Below are positions 44,350 through 52,431 of a DNA stretch of 64,000 bases, in pieces. The position numbers and the translations under genes are program-made. The notes beneath the pieces are model-generated. The model was not told where the DNA came from, searched no databases, and saw only the letters and a list, made by a program, of their open reading frames with translations. Position 1 is the stretch's first letter; each line of letters starts with the position of its first letter. This stretch comes from Verrucomicrobiota bacterium. GTDB taxonomy: Bacteria > Verrucomicrobiota > Verrucomicrobiia > CAIQCK01. The stretch spans positions 124,001-188,000 of the forward strand of contig JAPLTX010000047.1 of the NCBI GenBank assembly GCA_026397915.1, given 5' to 3'.

Positions 44350-45261
44350 CTATCGTTGCGCGTTGTTTGCCGCTGCGGCCAGTTGCGCGGAGATTGTTTT
44401 CCACGCGGCCATTGAGCGGGCGAGGATGTCGCGGGCATCGCCCTTGATGCTGACGCATTGCAACCCGATGGGGCCTCGATAACCCGCCGCAATGAACGGC
44501 CTCAGGAATCCGGCCACGTCGTAGGCGCCGCGGTCCAACGTGTCGTAGGAACCGAGTTCCATCGTCTCCTTCGTTCCTTCCGGCGAGGTCCCGTTGATGG
44601 TGACCAGAAAGAGGTGAGGCATCGCGTCGCGGACCAGCGACTCCAGGTTGCCGTGCGGATCGGTGCGGCGCCAATGAAACAGGTTGAAACAGACGCCCAG
44701 GTTTTCTCGGCCGCATTGTTTGGCGATGCGCACCGCGTGATCCACCCGCTCGCACCAAACGTTCACGTGCGGATAGATGGCCAGACGCACGCCGTAACCG
44801 CGGGCGAAGTCGGCCAGCTCGCGGCCCAACTCGACCGCCCGCACATCGCCTGCGGGCGATGATGGCGGGTGGGTCTTGCTTGTGAATTGAATCAGCAGCA
44901 AAGTCTTCCGGCCCTTTAACTGTTGGATTGCCTCCTTCAAACTCGCAGGGCATGTCCCGCCCGCATCAACCGGGATGTTGTAGGGCTGCACCGCCGCCGC
45001 GAACATCTCCAAACCTTCCGCGCCCAGCGCGCGGCGCGCTTCGTTCATACCGGCGAGCGTCCCCAAGTAAAGCGCGCCGTCATAGCCCAACTCCTTCAGC
45101 AGCTTGGCCTGCGTTTCTCGCGACGCGGAAATCTTCGGATCGCGCTCGAAGTTCATGGCGAAGAAAGGATTCGCCAAGCCCCTTCGCGCCACCTCGGCCG
45201 CTGGTGACGTTCCGCAGCCGCCCGCAAGTATGAGGGCCAAGACGATGTGTTTCGCTCTCAT
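44350..45261 (-). CDS. Exported xylose-isomerase-like TIM barrel with altered metal ligands
   Basis: A 303-residue protein with an N-terminal signal that may be lipoprotein-like (LILAGGCGTSPAAE). The remainder follows the sugar phosphate isomerase/epimerase (AP endonuclease 2) barrel. Positions that normally give Glu, Asp, His and Glu metal ligands read IYPHVN, CFNLFHW, TINGTS and GLQCVS, so the canonical site is largely substituted. It overlaps nothing but is only 1 nt from the 45263 gene, a canonical paralogue, suggesting a division of labour. It could bind a different metal or act as a lyase; unknown. Confidence 0.8.
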   Translation of the reverse strand: MRAKHIVLALILAGGCGTSPAAEVARRGLANPFFAMNFERDPKISASRETQAKLLKELGYDGALYLGTLAGMNEARRALGAEGLEMFAAAVQPYNIPVDAGGTCPASLKEAIQQLKGRKTLLLIQFTSKTHPPSSPAGDVRAVELGRELADFARGYGVRLAIYPHVNVWCERVDHAVRIAKQCGRENLGVCFNLFHWRRTDPHGNLESLVRDAMPHLFLVTINGTSPEGTKETMELGSYDTLDRGAYDVAGFLRPFIAAGYRGPIGLQCVSIKGDARDILARSMAAWKTISAQLAAAANNAQR

Positions 45262-45262
45262 G

Positions 45263-46153
45263 TCAGTCTTCCAATCCGAGATTGTGCATGAAGCGATACG
45301 ACGCGGCGATGCCTTCATCAATGAACTCCGGCGTCGGGTCGGTCGTGCCGGGGCCGTGGAATTGGATTTCCAGGCTGAACGGCCCGCGGTAGCCGACGCG
45401 GCGGAAGATGGCGGCGAGCGCCTTGAAGTTGACCTCGCCCTCGCCGAGGGGCGGGAAGTCCCAGTTGGCCTTGCCGCCGCGGTGGTCCTTGATGTGGACG
45501 TGGAAGATGCGGTCGCGAAGTTCTTTCTCGCACGATTCCAGGTCCGCGACGGGATCGAGGCCGGAGTAGAACCGCACGTTGCCGGCGTCGTAGTTAAGGC
45601 CGAGATTTGGCCGGCCGAGCTTGTTGCACAGCGCGAGTGTGGCCACGGCGGTTTCCGTCAGACCCGCGTGGCTTTCGAGGCCGATCTTGATCTTGCGCTT
45701 CTCGGCATAACCAAGCAACGCGTCGAACTCGCGATAGAATCTCTCGACCTCCTTTTGATCGGAGGTCACACCGATGCCCGTGTTGACGATCTCGACGCCG
45801 AGATGGCTGGCGAGATCAATGCGGCTGCGCAACCGCACGAAGCCTTCGCGCGCGATGTCCGTGCCGGGTGGGAGTTTCGGCATCTGCTCGATGTCCGCGC
45901 GTTTGCCCATAAGCGGCCAGCCCAGGTCCACATGGCCCGCGATGCTGGCGATGCGCAACCCGGAACGCTCGACGAGTTTCGCCAGCCGGTCCATGTCGCC
46001 CGCGCTCATCGCCTCCGGCACGATGTGCTCGCAGTAGGCGGAGATGCAGGCGACTTCGATGGCGCGGAAGCCCGATTTGGCGATGCCTTCCAGCGCGCGT
46101 TCCAACGATTGCTGCCGATACGTCACAGTGCCACAGACCAGTCTCGTGTTCAT
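45263..46153 (-). CDS. Sugar phosphate isomerase/epimerase family protein (canonical metal site)
   Basis: A 296-residue cytoplasmic TIM barrel. The start MNTRLVCGTVTYRQQSLE at 46153 replaces a longer frame with no similarity. Metal-ligand positions are intact: Glu in KIGLESHAGL, Asp in GLNYDAGNV, His in IFHVHIKDHRGG and Glu in FSLEIQFHG. The family includes isomerases, epimerases, dehydratases and, in keto-glycoside pathways, lyases. Its placement with several Gfo/Idh dehydrogenases fits oxidised-sugar metabolism. Exact reaction unknown. Confidence 0.88.
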   Translation of the reverse strand: MNTRLVCGTVTYRQQSLERALEGIAKSGFRAIEVACISAYCEHIVPEAMSAGDMDRLAKLVERSGLRIASIAGHVDLGWPLMGKRADIEQMPKLPPGTDIAREGFVRLRSRIDLASHLGVEIVNTGIGVTSDQKEVERFYREFDALLGYAEKRKIKIGLESHAGLTETAVATLALCNKLGRPNLGLNYDAGNVRFYSGLDPVADLESCEKELRDRIFHVHIKDHRGGKANWDFPPLGEGEVNFKALAAIFRRVGYRGPFSLEIQFHGPGTTDPTPEFIDEGIAASYRFMHNLGLED

Positions 46154-46172
46154 GATGCTCCTTTGTTGTTGT

Positions 46173-47312
46173 CTAACGAAAAACCTGAAAGATCGCCCGC
46201 GCGCCGTCCACGATGCCGTTGAAGAAGACGCTCTTGCCATCGGGTGCGAAGCGGGCCATGTCTTCCGTCCGCAGTTTGCTCGTCACGCGTTTGCAGAGGC
46301 GCTCCTTGCGATATTTGCCGCCGCCCTCCAGATGATAAAGGTTGATGTAGCCATCGCTCCAGTTGCCATCGCCAACCAGCGAGTGACCGTCGGGCGAGAC
46401 ACAGAAATGGAAGTTCCACTCCTGTGGGGGAAGAACCTGCTCCGTCTTCCGAGTGCGGCGGTGCCACCGCCAGTAGGCCCAGGGCGGGCCTTCGCCGAAA
46501 TCGTAATAGACGCAGTTGCCATCGGGCGACCAGATATGATGATGACCGCCTTCCACCGCGCATTCGCTGCCGGTGATGAGGCCATCGGTCCGCATGAGCC
46601 AGATGCCGCCGCCGTCCCGCTCAGCGGCGCTGTAGCGGATGTAGTTGAAAAGCGTTGGATCGGTGGGTGAGCACTGCAAATGGTCTGGGAACGTGCGGTT
46701 CCAGTAGAAGTCCTTTCGCTCCCCGGTCTCCAGGTCAATGGTGAAGAAAGTGTATTTCAGGTTCAGGCGCGCGAGCTTGGCCACCCACCCCGGCTGCCCG
46801 CGGAGCTTCCGGCTTTCCTCGGTCGTTTCCATATAACCGGCCACGACGTAGCGACCGTCGGCGGTGGTGTCCGTGTTTCCACCGTCACCAGCAGGGCGAT
46901 CCGTCAACCGTCGAAGCTTCCCCTTGGGCACGCTCAGTAGGTGATAGGCATCGGCCGATAAGACGAGCGCCTCATTGCGCCGGGCAACCACGCCGGCGAG
47001 GCCGCCCTGACCCGTGTGCGTTAGCCGGGAGATTGTTTCCGTGCGAAGATCAAAGGCGTAGATGTCCGTCCCCGCGTCGTTGCTTCCCGTGAAACACATC
47101 CAGCGGCCGTCCGCCGTGAACGCGCGCACGTGGTGATAGGCGACGTAAGCGTGCGTCATGGAGGGAGGCGTGATGCGGCGCACGCGGCGACCGGTTTCTT
47201 CGTCGCGCCATTCCTTGAGCGCGCTGGCTTCTCCAAAGACATTCCTCCGAAGTCCCAGTCCCGCGACGATGAGGCCCGTGCTTTTTAGAAACGCTCGCCT
47301 GCTCGAATTCAA
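46173..47312 (-). CDS. Oligogalacturonate lyase-like (PL22) beta-propeller, Tat signal
   Basis: A 379-residue protein with a twin-arginine leader (SSRRAFLKSTGLIVAGLGL). Blade repeats of a seven-bladed propeller are visible (AFTADGRWMCFTGSND, ISRLTHTGQG, DTTADGRYVVAGY, IWSPDGNCVYYDF, FCVSPDGHSLVGD, RFAPDGKSVFFNG). The EGGHHHIW and EWNFHFCVS histidines sit where PL22 enzymes bind a divalent metal. PL22 cleaves unsaturated digalacturonate. Many relatives in PVC bacteria are annotated this way without proof, so pectin activity is possible, not shown. Confidence 0.8.
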   Translation of the reverse strand: MNSSRRAFLKSTGLIVAGLGLRRNVFGEASALKEWRDEETGRRVRRITPPSMTHAYVAYHHVRAFTADGRWMCFTGSNDAGTDIYAFDLRTETISRLTHTGQGGLAGVVARRNEALVLSADAYHLLSVPKGKLRRLTDRPAGDGGNTDTTADGRYVVAGYMETTEESRKLRGQPGWVAKLARLNLKYTFFTIDLETGERKDFYWNRTFPDHLQCSPTDPTLFNYIRYSAAERDGGGIWLMRTDGLITGSECAVEGGHHHIWSPDGNCVYYDFGEGPPWAYWRWHRRTRKTEQVLPPQEWNFHFCVSPDGHSLVGDGNWSDGYINLYHLEGGGKYRKERLCKRVTSKLRTEDMARFAPDGKSVFFNGIVDGARAIFQVFR

Positions 47313-47343
47313 TTCGGTCTCCTGCGCTCAGCCGTTAAGCGCC

Positions 47344-48678
47344 CTACCACGCGACCGTGTTTCCCGGCACGGCCACCGGATACTTGCCGTCCTTGTCGGG
47401 CATGACCGGCGGATCGGCGTCGAGAGCATACTTGGCTGGCGAAAGACTCACTTTGGAATTGAGGGCCGCATCCCACGTGACCTCCTTGCCGGAGTAAAGG
47501 GCCATCCGTCCCATGATCGCGCTCATGGCGCTGGTCGCCGCGTAGTCGCCCTCGAAGAACGGCTGGCCAGCATGAATGGCGGCGAAGAGCCGGTCGTGCT
47601 GCATTTGGTAGGCATTGCCGGCCTTCTGGTTGCCTCTCCCCAGTTCCACCAAGCCGCCACCGACGGAGATTTCTCCCTTCGTTCCCAACGCGAAGAGATT
47701 GACCTGCGTGAAGCAGCCCGGAATCTGGCGCGCGAAAACCAAATGGCGGCAACCGTTGGCGAACTCGTATTCCACCACGCCGTGGTCAAAGATTTGTCCA
47801 GTGCCCGGGCCGTTGCGAACCTGGCGTCCGCCCAAACCGTGAGCTTTGATCGGGCACGCGTCGGCGACCCAGTTGCCCACGTCCACCGCGTGGACAGCCT
47901 GCTCGACGAAGTGATCTCCGGAGAGCCACGTGAAATACAGCCAGTTGCGAATCTGATATTCCATCTCCGTTTGCTCAGGAGTCTTGGAACGGCCGCTAAC
48001 AATGCCGCCCATCAAATAGTAGCTGCGGATCATCCGCACCTGGCCGATCTGACCGTCGCGAATCTGTTGGATACACCCCCGGCAGGAATCCTGATGGCGC
48101 CGCTGAAATCCCACCGCCACCGCCAGCTTCTTCTTCCGCGCCTCCTCGTTGGCGGCCATGACCGCACGCACGCCCGGTCCATCCACGGCCACCGGCTTCT
48201 CCATATATACATGCTTCCCCGCCGCCACGGCCGCCGCGTAGTGGAGCGGGCGAAAGTGAGGAACCGTGGTGAGAATGACCATGTCCACGCCGCACTCGAT
48301 CGCTTTCCGGTAGGCATCGAATCCGGTGAACCGCCGCTCCGGTGGCACATCTATCTTTCCGCGAATCGCCTCGTTCTTCAGCAGGTGGCCGAGACTGGTT
48401 TCGATGCGGTCGGCGAACAGATCGGCCATGGCCACCAGCTTGACCGGGCCGGCCGTGCTCAACGCCTGGCTGGCAGCGCCGGTGCCCCGCCCGCCGCAAC
48501 CAATAAATGCCAGTCGGATCATGTCGCTCCCGGCGGCGTGTGCCGACCGGGCGATGGGCAAACCAGCGGCGAACGTTGCCGCGCCGGCCAAGGCACCGGT
48601 CAATCCAAGGAAACTTCGGCGTGAGTGCAGGCTCGGGTTGGGGGAGTCGGATTGGCTGTGAGGTGAATTGGGATTCAT
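47344..48678 (-). CDS. Tat-exported Gfo/Idh/MocA-family oxidoreductase
   Basis: A 444-residue protein starting at the ATG at 48678 (another at 48693). A Tat leader contains SRRSFLGLTGALAGAATFAAG. Rossmann motif RLAFIGCGGRGTG, intact EKP in GKHVYMEKPVAVDG, and a substrate domain with WLSGDHFVEQAVHAVDVGNW. It is the first gene of the fifteen-gene minus-strand run and is divergent from the AraC-type regulator at 48767. Confidence 0.92.
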   Translation of the reverse strand: MNPNSPHSQSDSPNPSLHSRRSFLGLTGALAGAATFAAGLPIARSAHAAGSDMIRLAFIGCGGRGTGAASQALSTAGPVKLVAMADLFADRIETSLGHLLKNEAIRGKIDVPPERRFTGFDAYRKAIECGVDMVILTTVPHFRPLHYAAAVAAGKHVYMEKPVAVDGPGVRAVMAANEEARKKKLAVAVGFQRRHQDSCRGCIQQIRDGQIGQVRMIRSYYLMGGIVSGRSKTPEQTEMEYQIRNWLYFTWLSGDHFVEQAVHAVDVGNWVADACPIKAHGLGGRQVRNGPGTGQIFDHGVVEYEFANGCRHLVFARQIPGCFTQVNLFALGTKGEISVGGGLVELGRGNQKAGNAYQMQHDRLFAAIHAGQPFFEGDYAATSAMSAIMGRMALYSGKEVTWDAALNSKVSLSPAKYALDADPPVMPDKDGKYPVAVPGNTVAW

Positions 48679-48693
48679 GGCTCTAGAGTTCAT

Positions 48694-48766
48694 GGGCCGG
48701 ATTCTGACCGAACGCCCCGATAATTGACATAGACGCGGCGCGGAAAAAACATGCATTATTTCAACC
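48694..48766. promoter_or_regulatory. Divergent control region between the catabolic run and its AraC-type regulator
   Basis: Seventy-three nucleotides separate the two start codons, so both promoters and probably the regulator's site lie here or in the early coding DNA. The region has an AT-rich patch (ATGCATTATTTCAACCATGC) next to the araC-like start. I see no clear direct repeat that could be called an operator. Confidence 0.4.
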
Positions 48767-49615
48767 ATGCACTGGCAGCCGTATCACAAGGACTGGAAGC
48801 CGCTCTTTCAGGGCGAGCTGGGCCTGCGCGTCCACTGGTTCGGGCGCTACGGCGGTTACCCCAAGTGGAGCGTCCGGCCCGCGCGGCTGGCGGCCGACAT
48901 GGTGTCCTTCTTTTTCGTGGAGAAAAGCTCCTGTTGGGCAATCGTCAATAACCGCCGCATGGTCCTGCGCCGGGGCGACCTGCTGGTGATTCGGGGCGGC
49001 GAGCAATTCAGCTACGGCCACGACCCCGCGCGGCCACACGTCAGCCTGAGCGCGTCGCTGGCGTTGCGTCAGGGGAATGTGGCGAACCTGCTCCTGCACC
49101 GCCGGTTCAAGCGGCGATACACCTGGCCCAATCCGGCGGAGTTCGTGCGGGAGTTCGAAAAAGTCCTCCGCATCAAAGCCGACAAGTCCCGCTTCCAAGA
49201 CATGGAGATGGCCGGGGCCGTCTTGGAATGGCTGGCCGGCCTGCTCAATCGCTTGCGCCCACCGCTGCTGCCCGCTGCGGACGCGGCTCGCGACGTGGTG
49301 GATCGCATCCTGGTGGCGGAGGCATGGGTCGTGCCGCGGCTGTCGCAAGTCATCATGCTGGCCGACTGGGCGCGAGCGGCGGGATTTACTCCGGTCTATT
49401 TTGGCCGCGCGTTCAAGCGCGAGACCGGGCTGCGTCCGATGGAATGGCTCAACCAGCGCCGATTGCAACAGGCACGTCAACAACTCGTAGGCACCCAGCA
49501 AACGGTGACGGAGATTGCCGAGGCATGCGGTTTTGTCAGCCAGTTTTACTTCTCACGCGTGTTCAGGAAACACTTTGGGCAATCGCCACAACGCTACCGC
49601 AAAAGATGCCGGTGA
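48767..49615 (+). CDS. AraC-family transcriptional regulator
   Basis: A 282-residue regulator. The N-terminal ~150 residues form a cupin-like sensing region (LRVHWFGRYGGYPKW, RRGDLLVIRGGEQFSYGHDP). Residues about 185-282 contain two helix-turn-helix motifs: MLADWARAAGFTPVYFGRAFKRETG and VTEIAEACGFVSQFYFSRVFRKHFG, the AraC signature. Divergent from the oxidoreductase that begins the catabolic run, so it is the natural candidate for its activator in response to the locus substrate. Confidence 0.92.
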   Translation: MHWQPYHKDWKPLFQGELGLRVHWFGRYGGYPKWSVRPARLAADMVSFFFVEKSSCWAIVNNRRMVLRRGDLLVIRGGEQFSYGHDPARPHVSLSASLALRQGNVANLLLHRRFKRRYTWPNPAEFVREFEKVLRIKADKSRFQDMEMAGAVLEWLAGLLNRLRPPLLPAADAARDVVDRILVAEAWVVPRLSQVIMLADWARAAGFTPVYFGRAFKRETGLRPMEWLNQRRLQQARQQLVGTQQTVTEIAEACGFVSQFYFSRVFRKHFGQSPQRYRKRCR

Positions 49616-49718
49616 AATGCCACCCGCGCCCAGTGATCGGCACAGCCTTGCGGCTTTCCAGCTAGTCTTCCAAGTCGAATCGTTGAGGTGGTGTGCCGAC
49701 CTCTGTTGGCAGTTCGTG

Positions 49719-50504
49719 TTAAAACGGGGTTGACGTCTTCTTGCGCTTTGAGAAACGGCAGAAGCTCGAATAGCCCGCCGCGCGGGCCAGCGCCACGGCC
49801 TTGTCAAAGTCGCGGCCGACGTGACGCGGCTGATGCGCGTCGCTGCCGAACGTGATCGCCACGCCGTGGGCGCGCGCCAGTTTCAGGAACTCCAGCGACG
49901 GGTAAATCTCCTTGCACGGCTTGTGCAAGCCGGCGGTGCTGATCTCGATGGCGGTGCCGGCGTCGGCGCACGCTTTGAGGAACGGCTCGAACAACGGCGT
50001 CGGGTCACGCTTTGGTCGGAAGCCGAACTTTTTTGGCAGGTCTGGATGTGCCATCGAATCGTAAAGACTTGTGCGCGCCGCGTCGGTCAGCAGTTTGAAA
50101 TAGGCCGCCCACTCGACATCCACGTCGCACGTGCGCCAGCGTGCGATGGCCTCCGGCGCGTCGTGGTTCCACTCGCCGATGAAGTGGATGCCGCCGAGGA
50201 AGAAGTCCCAGTCGAAGCGTTGTTGCAGCTCGCGCAGCTCCGGCTCGATGCCGGGAAGGTAGTCCAGTTCCAGTCCGAGCAGGATGCTCAGTTGCGGAAA
50301 CTCCTGGCGCGCGGCCTCCACCCAGCCGACATAGATCGGCAGATCCTCTGGGCGCATGTAGCCGTTGGCAAACGGCCGCACCAGCGGCATGTGGTCGGTG
50401 CAGGCAATCTCCGCCACGCCGGCGGCAACGGCGGCGCGCGCATAATCGCGCGGCTCTTCCAGTCCGTCGGTCAGCCGCGTGTGCATGTGGTAATCGCAGA
50501 GCAT
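49719..50504 (-). CDS. PHP-domain phosphatase (histidinol-phosphatase-like)
   Basis: A 261-residue metal-dependent phosphoesterase. PHP motifs in order: CDYHMHTRLTDG, CTDHMPLV, GLELDYLPG, LGGIHFIGEW, DSMAHPDLPKKFG and TFGSDAHQPRHVG, giving the expected His/Asp/Glu set for a trinuclear site. The length and layout match HisK-type histidinol phosphatase, but without other his genes nearby the substrate remains open. It converges on the araC-like gene across a 103-nt gap with no clear terminator hairpin. Confidence 0.85.
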   Translation of the reverse strand: MLCDYHMHTRLTDGLEEPRDYARAAVAAGVAEIACTDHMPLVRPFANGYMRPEDLPIYVGWVEAARQEFPQLSILLGLELDYLPGIEPELRELQQRFDWDFFLGGIHFIGEWNHDAPEAIARWRTCDVDVEWAAYFKLLTDAARTSLYDSMAHPDLPKKFGFRPKRDPTPLFEPFLKACADAGTAIEISTAGLHKPCKEIYPSLEFLKLARAHGVAITFGSDAHQPRHVGRDFDKAVALARAAGYSSFCRFSKRKKTSTPF

Positions 50505-50555
50505 GGTTCACTGTAGAAATTCGTCGCGCTTCATGTCAAACTCAACCGTTAGGCA

Positions 50556-50687
50556 ATGAAGAAACTGTCATTGACACTGTTGATCCTGATTGCGTTGGCG
50601 GGGCTGTTTTTTGCCGGCGCTTACTACTACGAGCAGCGATGGGGTCTCGAAGGCCCGTTCCCAGCGCGTCATCATCACCACCATTGA
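50556..50687 (+). CDS. 43-residue membrane-anchored small protein ending in five histidines
   Basis: ATG at 50556 opens a 43-codon frame: basic start MKK, a hydrophobic helix (LSLTLLILIALAGLFFAGA), a YYYEQRWGLEG segment, and a C-terminus ARHHHHH before TGA. This is a one-helix protein with the tail probably outside the cytoplasm. The histidine cluster could bind Ni, Co, Zn or Cu. No strong ribosome site is seen (GTTAGGCA upstream). No homologue recognised; composition argues for real coding. Confidence 0.6.
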   Translation: MKKLSLTLLILIALAGLFFAGAYYYEQRWGLEGPFPARHHHHH

Positions 50688-50726
50688 TCGCTCAACCTTG
50701 CGTCATTGCCGGGCTGCGAACCTGCT

Positions 50727-50837
50727 GTGGTCATCAGATTACCTATCAAGTTGCTCAATAAGAGCCTCGATAACGCTTGCAGGAAAGTCGCGGAACACTA
50801 TAAAAGAGTTGCCACCGAGCAGAAGGAGAAGCCTTGA
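50727..50837 (+). CDS. Possible 36-residue basic small protein coupled to the REC gene
   Basis: A GTG at 50727 opens VVIRLPIKLLNKSLDNACRK... ending EQKEKP, amphipathic and lysine-rich. Its TGA overlaps the TTG start of the next gene (TTGA), the coupling pattern used across this genome. There is no recognisable family, and the segment could equally be leader RNA. Confidence 0.35.
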   Translation: MVIRLPIKLLNKSLDNACRKVAEHYKRVATEQKEKP

Positions 50838-51280
50838 ATACAACATTCGAAGCTGTAACCGAACCCCCTCAAGAGTCGTCGTCTGCGCAAATCCTTGTCG
50901 TGGACGACGAAACCACGATCTTTGATGTCTTTGCGCTCATGTTTGCAAAACCGGATTACGCACTCGCGGCGGCGGCCAACGGTGATCAGGCGTTGCGGTT
51001 GGCGGCGACACGGAGTTTCGACGTGGCCTTCGTGGATTGTTTTTTGGGGAACGAAAACGGCGCCGAAGTCGCGCAGAGGTTGCACAAGGCGCAACCGAAT
51101 CTCAAGATTGTGTTGATGAGCGGCTATCTGCGGGAGGAAAGAGCCGCGGCAATGGAGCAGGCTGGCGCGCGCGCGTTTCTGACGAAACCGTTCAGTTTTG
51201 AAACCGCGCAGGCGCTCGTGCGCCGACTGGCTGGCCGGAAAGAGCCGGGCGCCAAGGATGGACGCGCATCGGAGGAATGA
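50834..51280 (+). CDS. Stand-alone response regulator receiver
   Basis: A 148-residue single REC domain. It starts at TTG 50834 behind a strong ribosome site (AGAAGGAGAAG). Pocket VVDDETTIFD, phospho-acceptor in FVDCFLGNENGAE (Asp followed by Cys, not the usual hydrophobic-Met/Pro), threonine position replaced by serine in VLMSGYLREE, and lysine in FLTKPFSF. The C-terminal tail is charged. No kinase is adjacent. Confidence 0.85.
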   Translation: MNTTFEAVTEPPQESSSAQILVVDDETTIFDVFALMFAKPDYALAAAANGDQALRLAATRSFDVAFVDCFLGNENGAEVAQRLHKAQPNLKIVLMSGYLREERAAAMEQAGARAFLTKPFSFETAQALVRRLAGRKEPGAKDGRASEE

Positions 51281-51287
51281 TGGCGTG

Positions 51288-51761
51288 ATGACGACAATTA
51301 TCTTGGCGGGTTTGGGGGGTGTATTCGTTGCGATTCTTTGCATGGCGCTGTTCAAATCCACCAAACGGCCGGTGCCGGGTTCCAAACATACCCGACCGGC
51401 CATTCTTGTCATTGATGACAACACCAGCGTTCTCAACATGGTCCGCCTGGCGTTGGAGAGCGAGGGTTACACGGTCCACGCGGCCTTCCATCCGCAAGAA
51501 GGCATTGAGTTGTTCAAGCAGCATTCGGAGAGCATCAGTCTGGTGCTGTTGGATTTTCGGATGCCGGAAATGAACGGCGACCGGGTGTTCGATTGTCTGC
51601 AAAAGATCAACGCCGACGTGCCGGTCCTGCTGATGACGGGCTTCTACGAAGACACGAAGGAGGCGACGCAACTCTTGCAGGACGTTCGTGGCTATTTGAT
51701 CAAGCCCTTCCACTTGGGCAATCTCATCGGCAAGGTCCGCGAAGTCGTCAGCGCGGAGTGA
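51288..51761 (+). CDS. Membrane-anchored response regulator receiver
   Basis: A 157-residue protein with an N-terminal transmembrane helix (TTIILAGLGGVFVAILCMAL) followed by one REC domain: VIDDNTSVLNM, phospho-acceptor LVLLDFRMPEMNGD, threonine in LLMTGFYED and lysine in YLIKPFHLG. The ATG at 51288 lies just after GGAGGAA (51271). Receivers tethered to the membrane without output or kinase domains are uncommon. Seven nucleotides follow the previous REC gene, so the two are co-transcribed. Confidence 0.87.
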   Translation: MTTIILAGLGGVFVAILCMALFKSTKRPVPGSKHTRPAILVIDDNTSVLNMVRLALESEGYTVHAAFHPQEGIELFKQHSESISLVLLDFRMPEMNGDRVFDCLQKINADVPVLLMTGFYEDTKEATQLLQDVRGYLIKPFHLGNLIGKVREVVSAE

Positions 51762-51774
51762 TCTCGCGAGGAAG

Positions 51775-51796
51775 TCGGCCGTGACGGCCGGCTCTA
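51775..51796. repeat. REP-like hairpin
   Basis: CGGCCGTGACGGCCG followed by GCTCTACG forms a short GC-rich inverted repeat between convergent genes. A similar hairpin followed by GCTACAG occurs at 56011. It also supplies the stop of the 51794 gene and could act in termination. Confidence 0.5.
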
Positions 51797-52426
51797 CGCC
51801 GGTTCCAACGTCAGCGTCGCCAGCGGGTCGAGGCCGGCCGTGCGCGTATAGATGCCCACCGGATCATCGCCGCCGCTCTTCAGGCCACTCCAAACCACGA
51901 CCGTCTCGTTCGTCACGAACATCGTCGCTTCCACCACCAGCTTCCATTGCGCGGCGGCACCATCATAATAGATGCGCGGCGCGGCGCCGCTGAGCATCTG
52001 CGCGGGGTCGTCGTTGACGAGATGACACCAGCCGCTGCCGAAGTTGATCCAGTAGCCGCCGCCCGCGCCGGGAGCGGTGCCGGGCTTGAGATAGGCGCTC
52101 CAGAAGAGCGCGCCACTGGTGGGGTAGCGCGCCGTGTCGCGGTAGAAGGTGCCGTCCCAGCGGACGCCGCCCGAAACACCCGGCCCCCAGAGCGGGCCGC
52201 CGGGGCTGGGCATGTCGAAGCGCAGGCCGGAGTCGAAGTGAGGCTTCAGCACGCTGCACTCAGGACTCGCGCCCACGAGACCGTCGGTGTAGCCGGCAAT
52301 GCGGTAGGCGTTCGCTGTGGGCGTGACCGGCCCGACAGACTGGGCGAATTGCTGGCGTAGGAAATCGGCCGCGGCGTCGTGCGGATGCCGACGCTTGCGA
52401 TGATGATGCTCCACCGGGTCGGACAT
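51794..52426 (-). CDS. Unknown protein, 210 aa
   Basis: Begins with a charged, histidine-rich stretch (PVEHHHRKRRHPH) and continues with a glycine- and aromatic-rich beta-like sequence (GGVRWDGTFYRDTARYP, GALFWSAYLKPG, GGGYWINFGSGWCHLV, RIYYDGAAAQWKLVVEA). No signal peptide or known domain. The texture resembles surface or phage-structural proteins, but that is only an impression. It follows the 52432 gene by 5 nt and is likely co-transcribed with it. Confidence 0.6.
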   Translation of the reverse strand: MSDPVEHHHRKRRHPHDAAADFLRQQFAQSVGPVTPTANAYRIAGYTDGLVGASPECSVLKPHFDSGLRFDMPSPGGPLWGPGVSGGVRWDGTFYRDTARYPTSGALFWSAYLKPGTAPGAGGGYWINFGSGWCHLVNDDPAQMLSGAAPRIYYDGAAAQWKLVVEATMFVTNETVVVWSGLKSGGDDPVGIYTRTAGLDPLATLTLEPA

Positions 52427-52431
52427 TCGGA

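Noticed and set aside
49616-49718. Rho-independent terminator between the convergent araC-like and PHP genes
   Set aside because: No hairpin followed by a T run was found on either strand.
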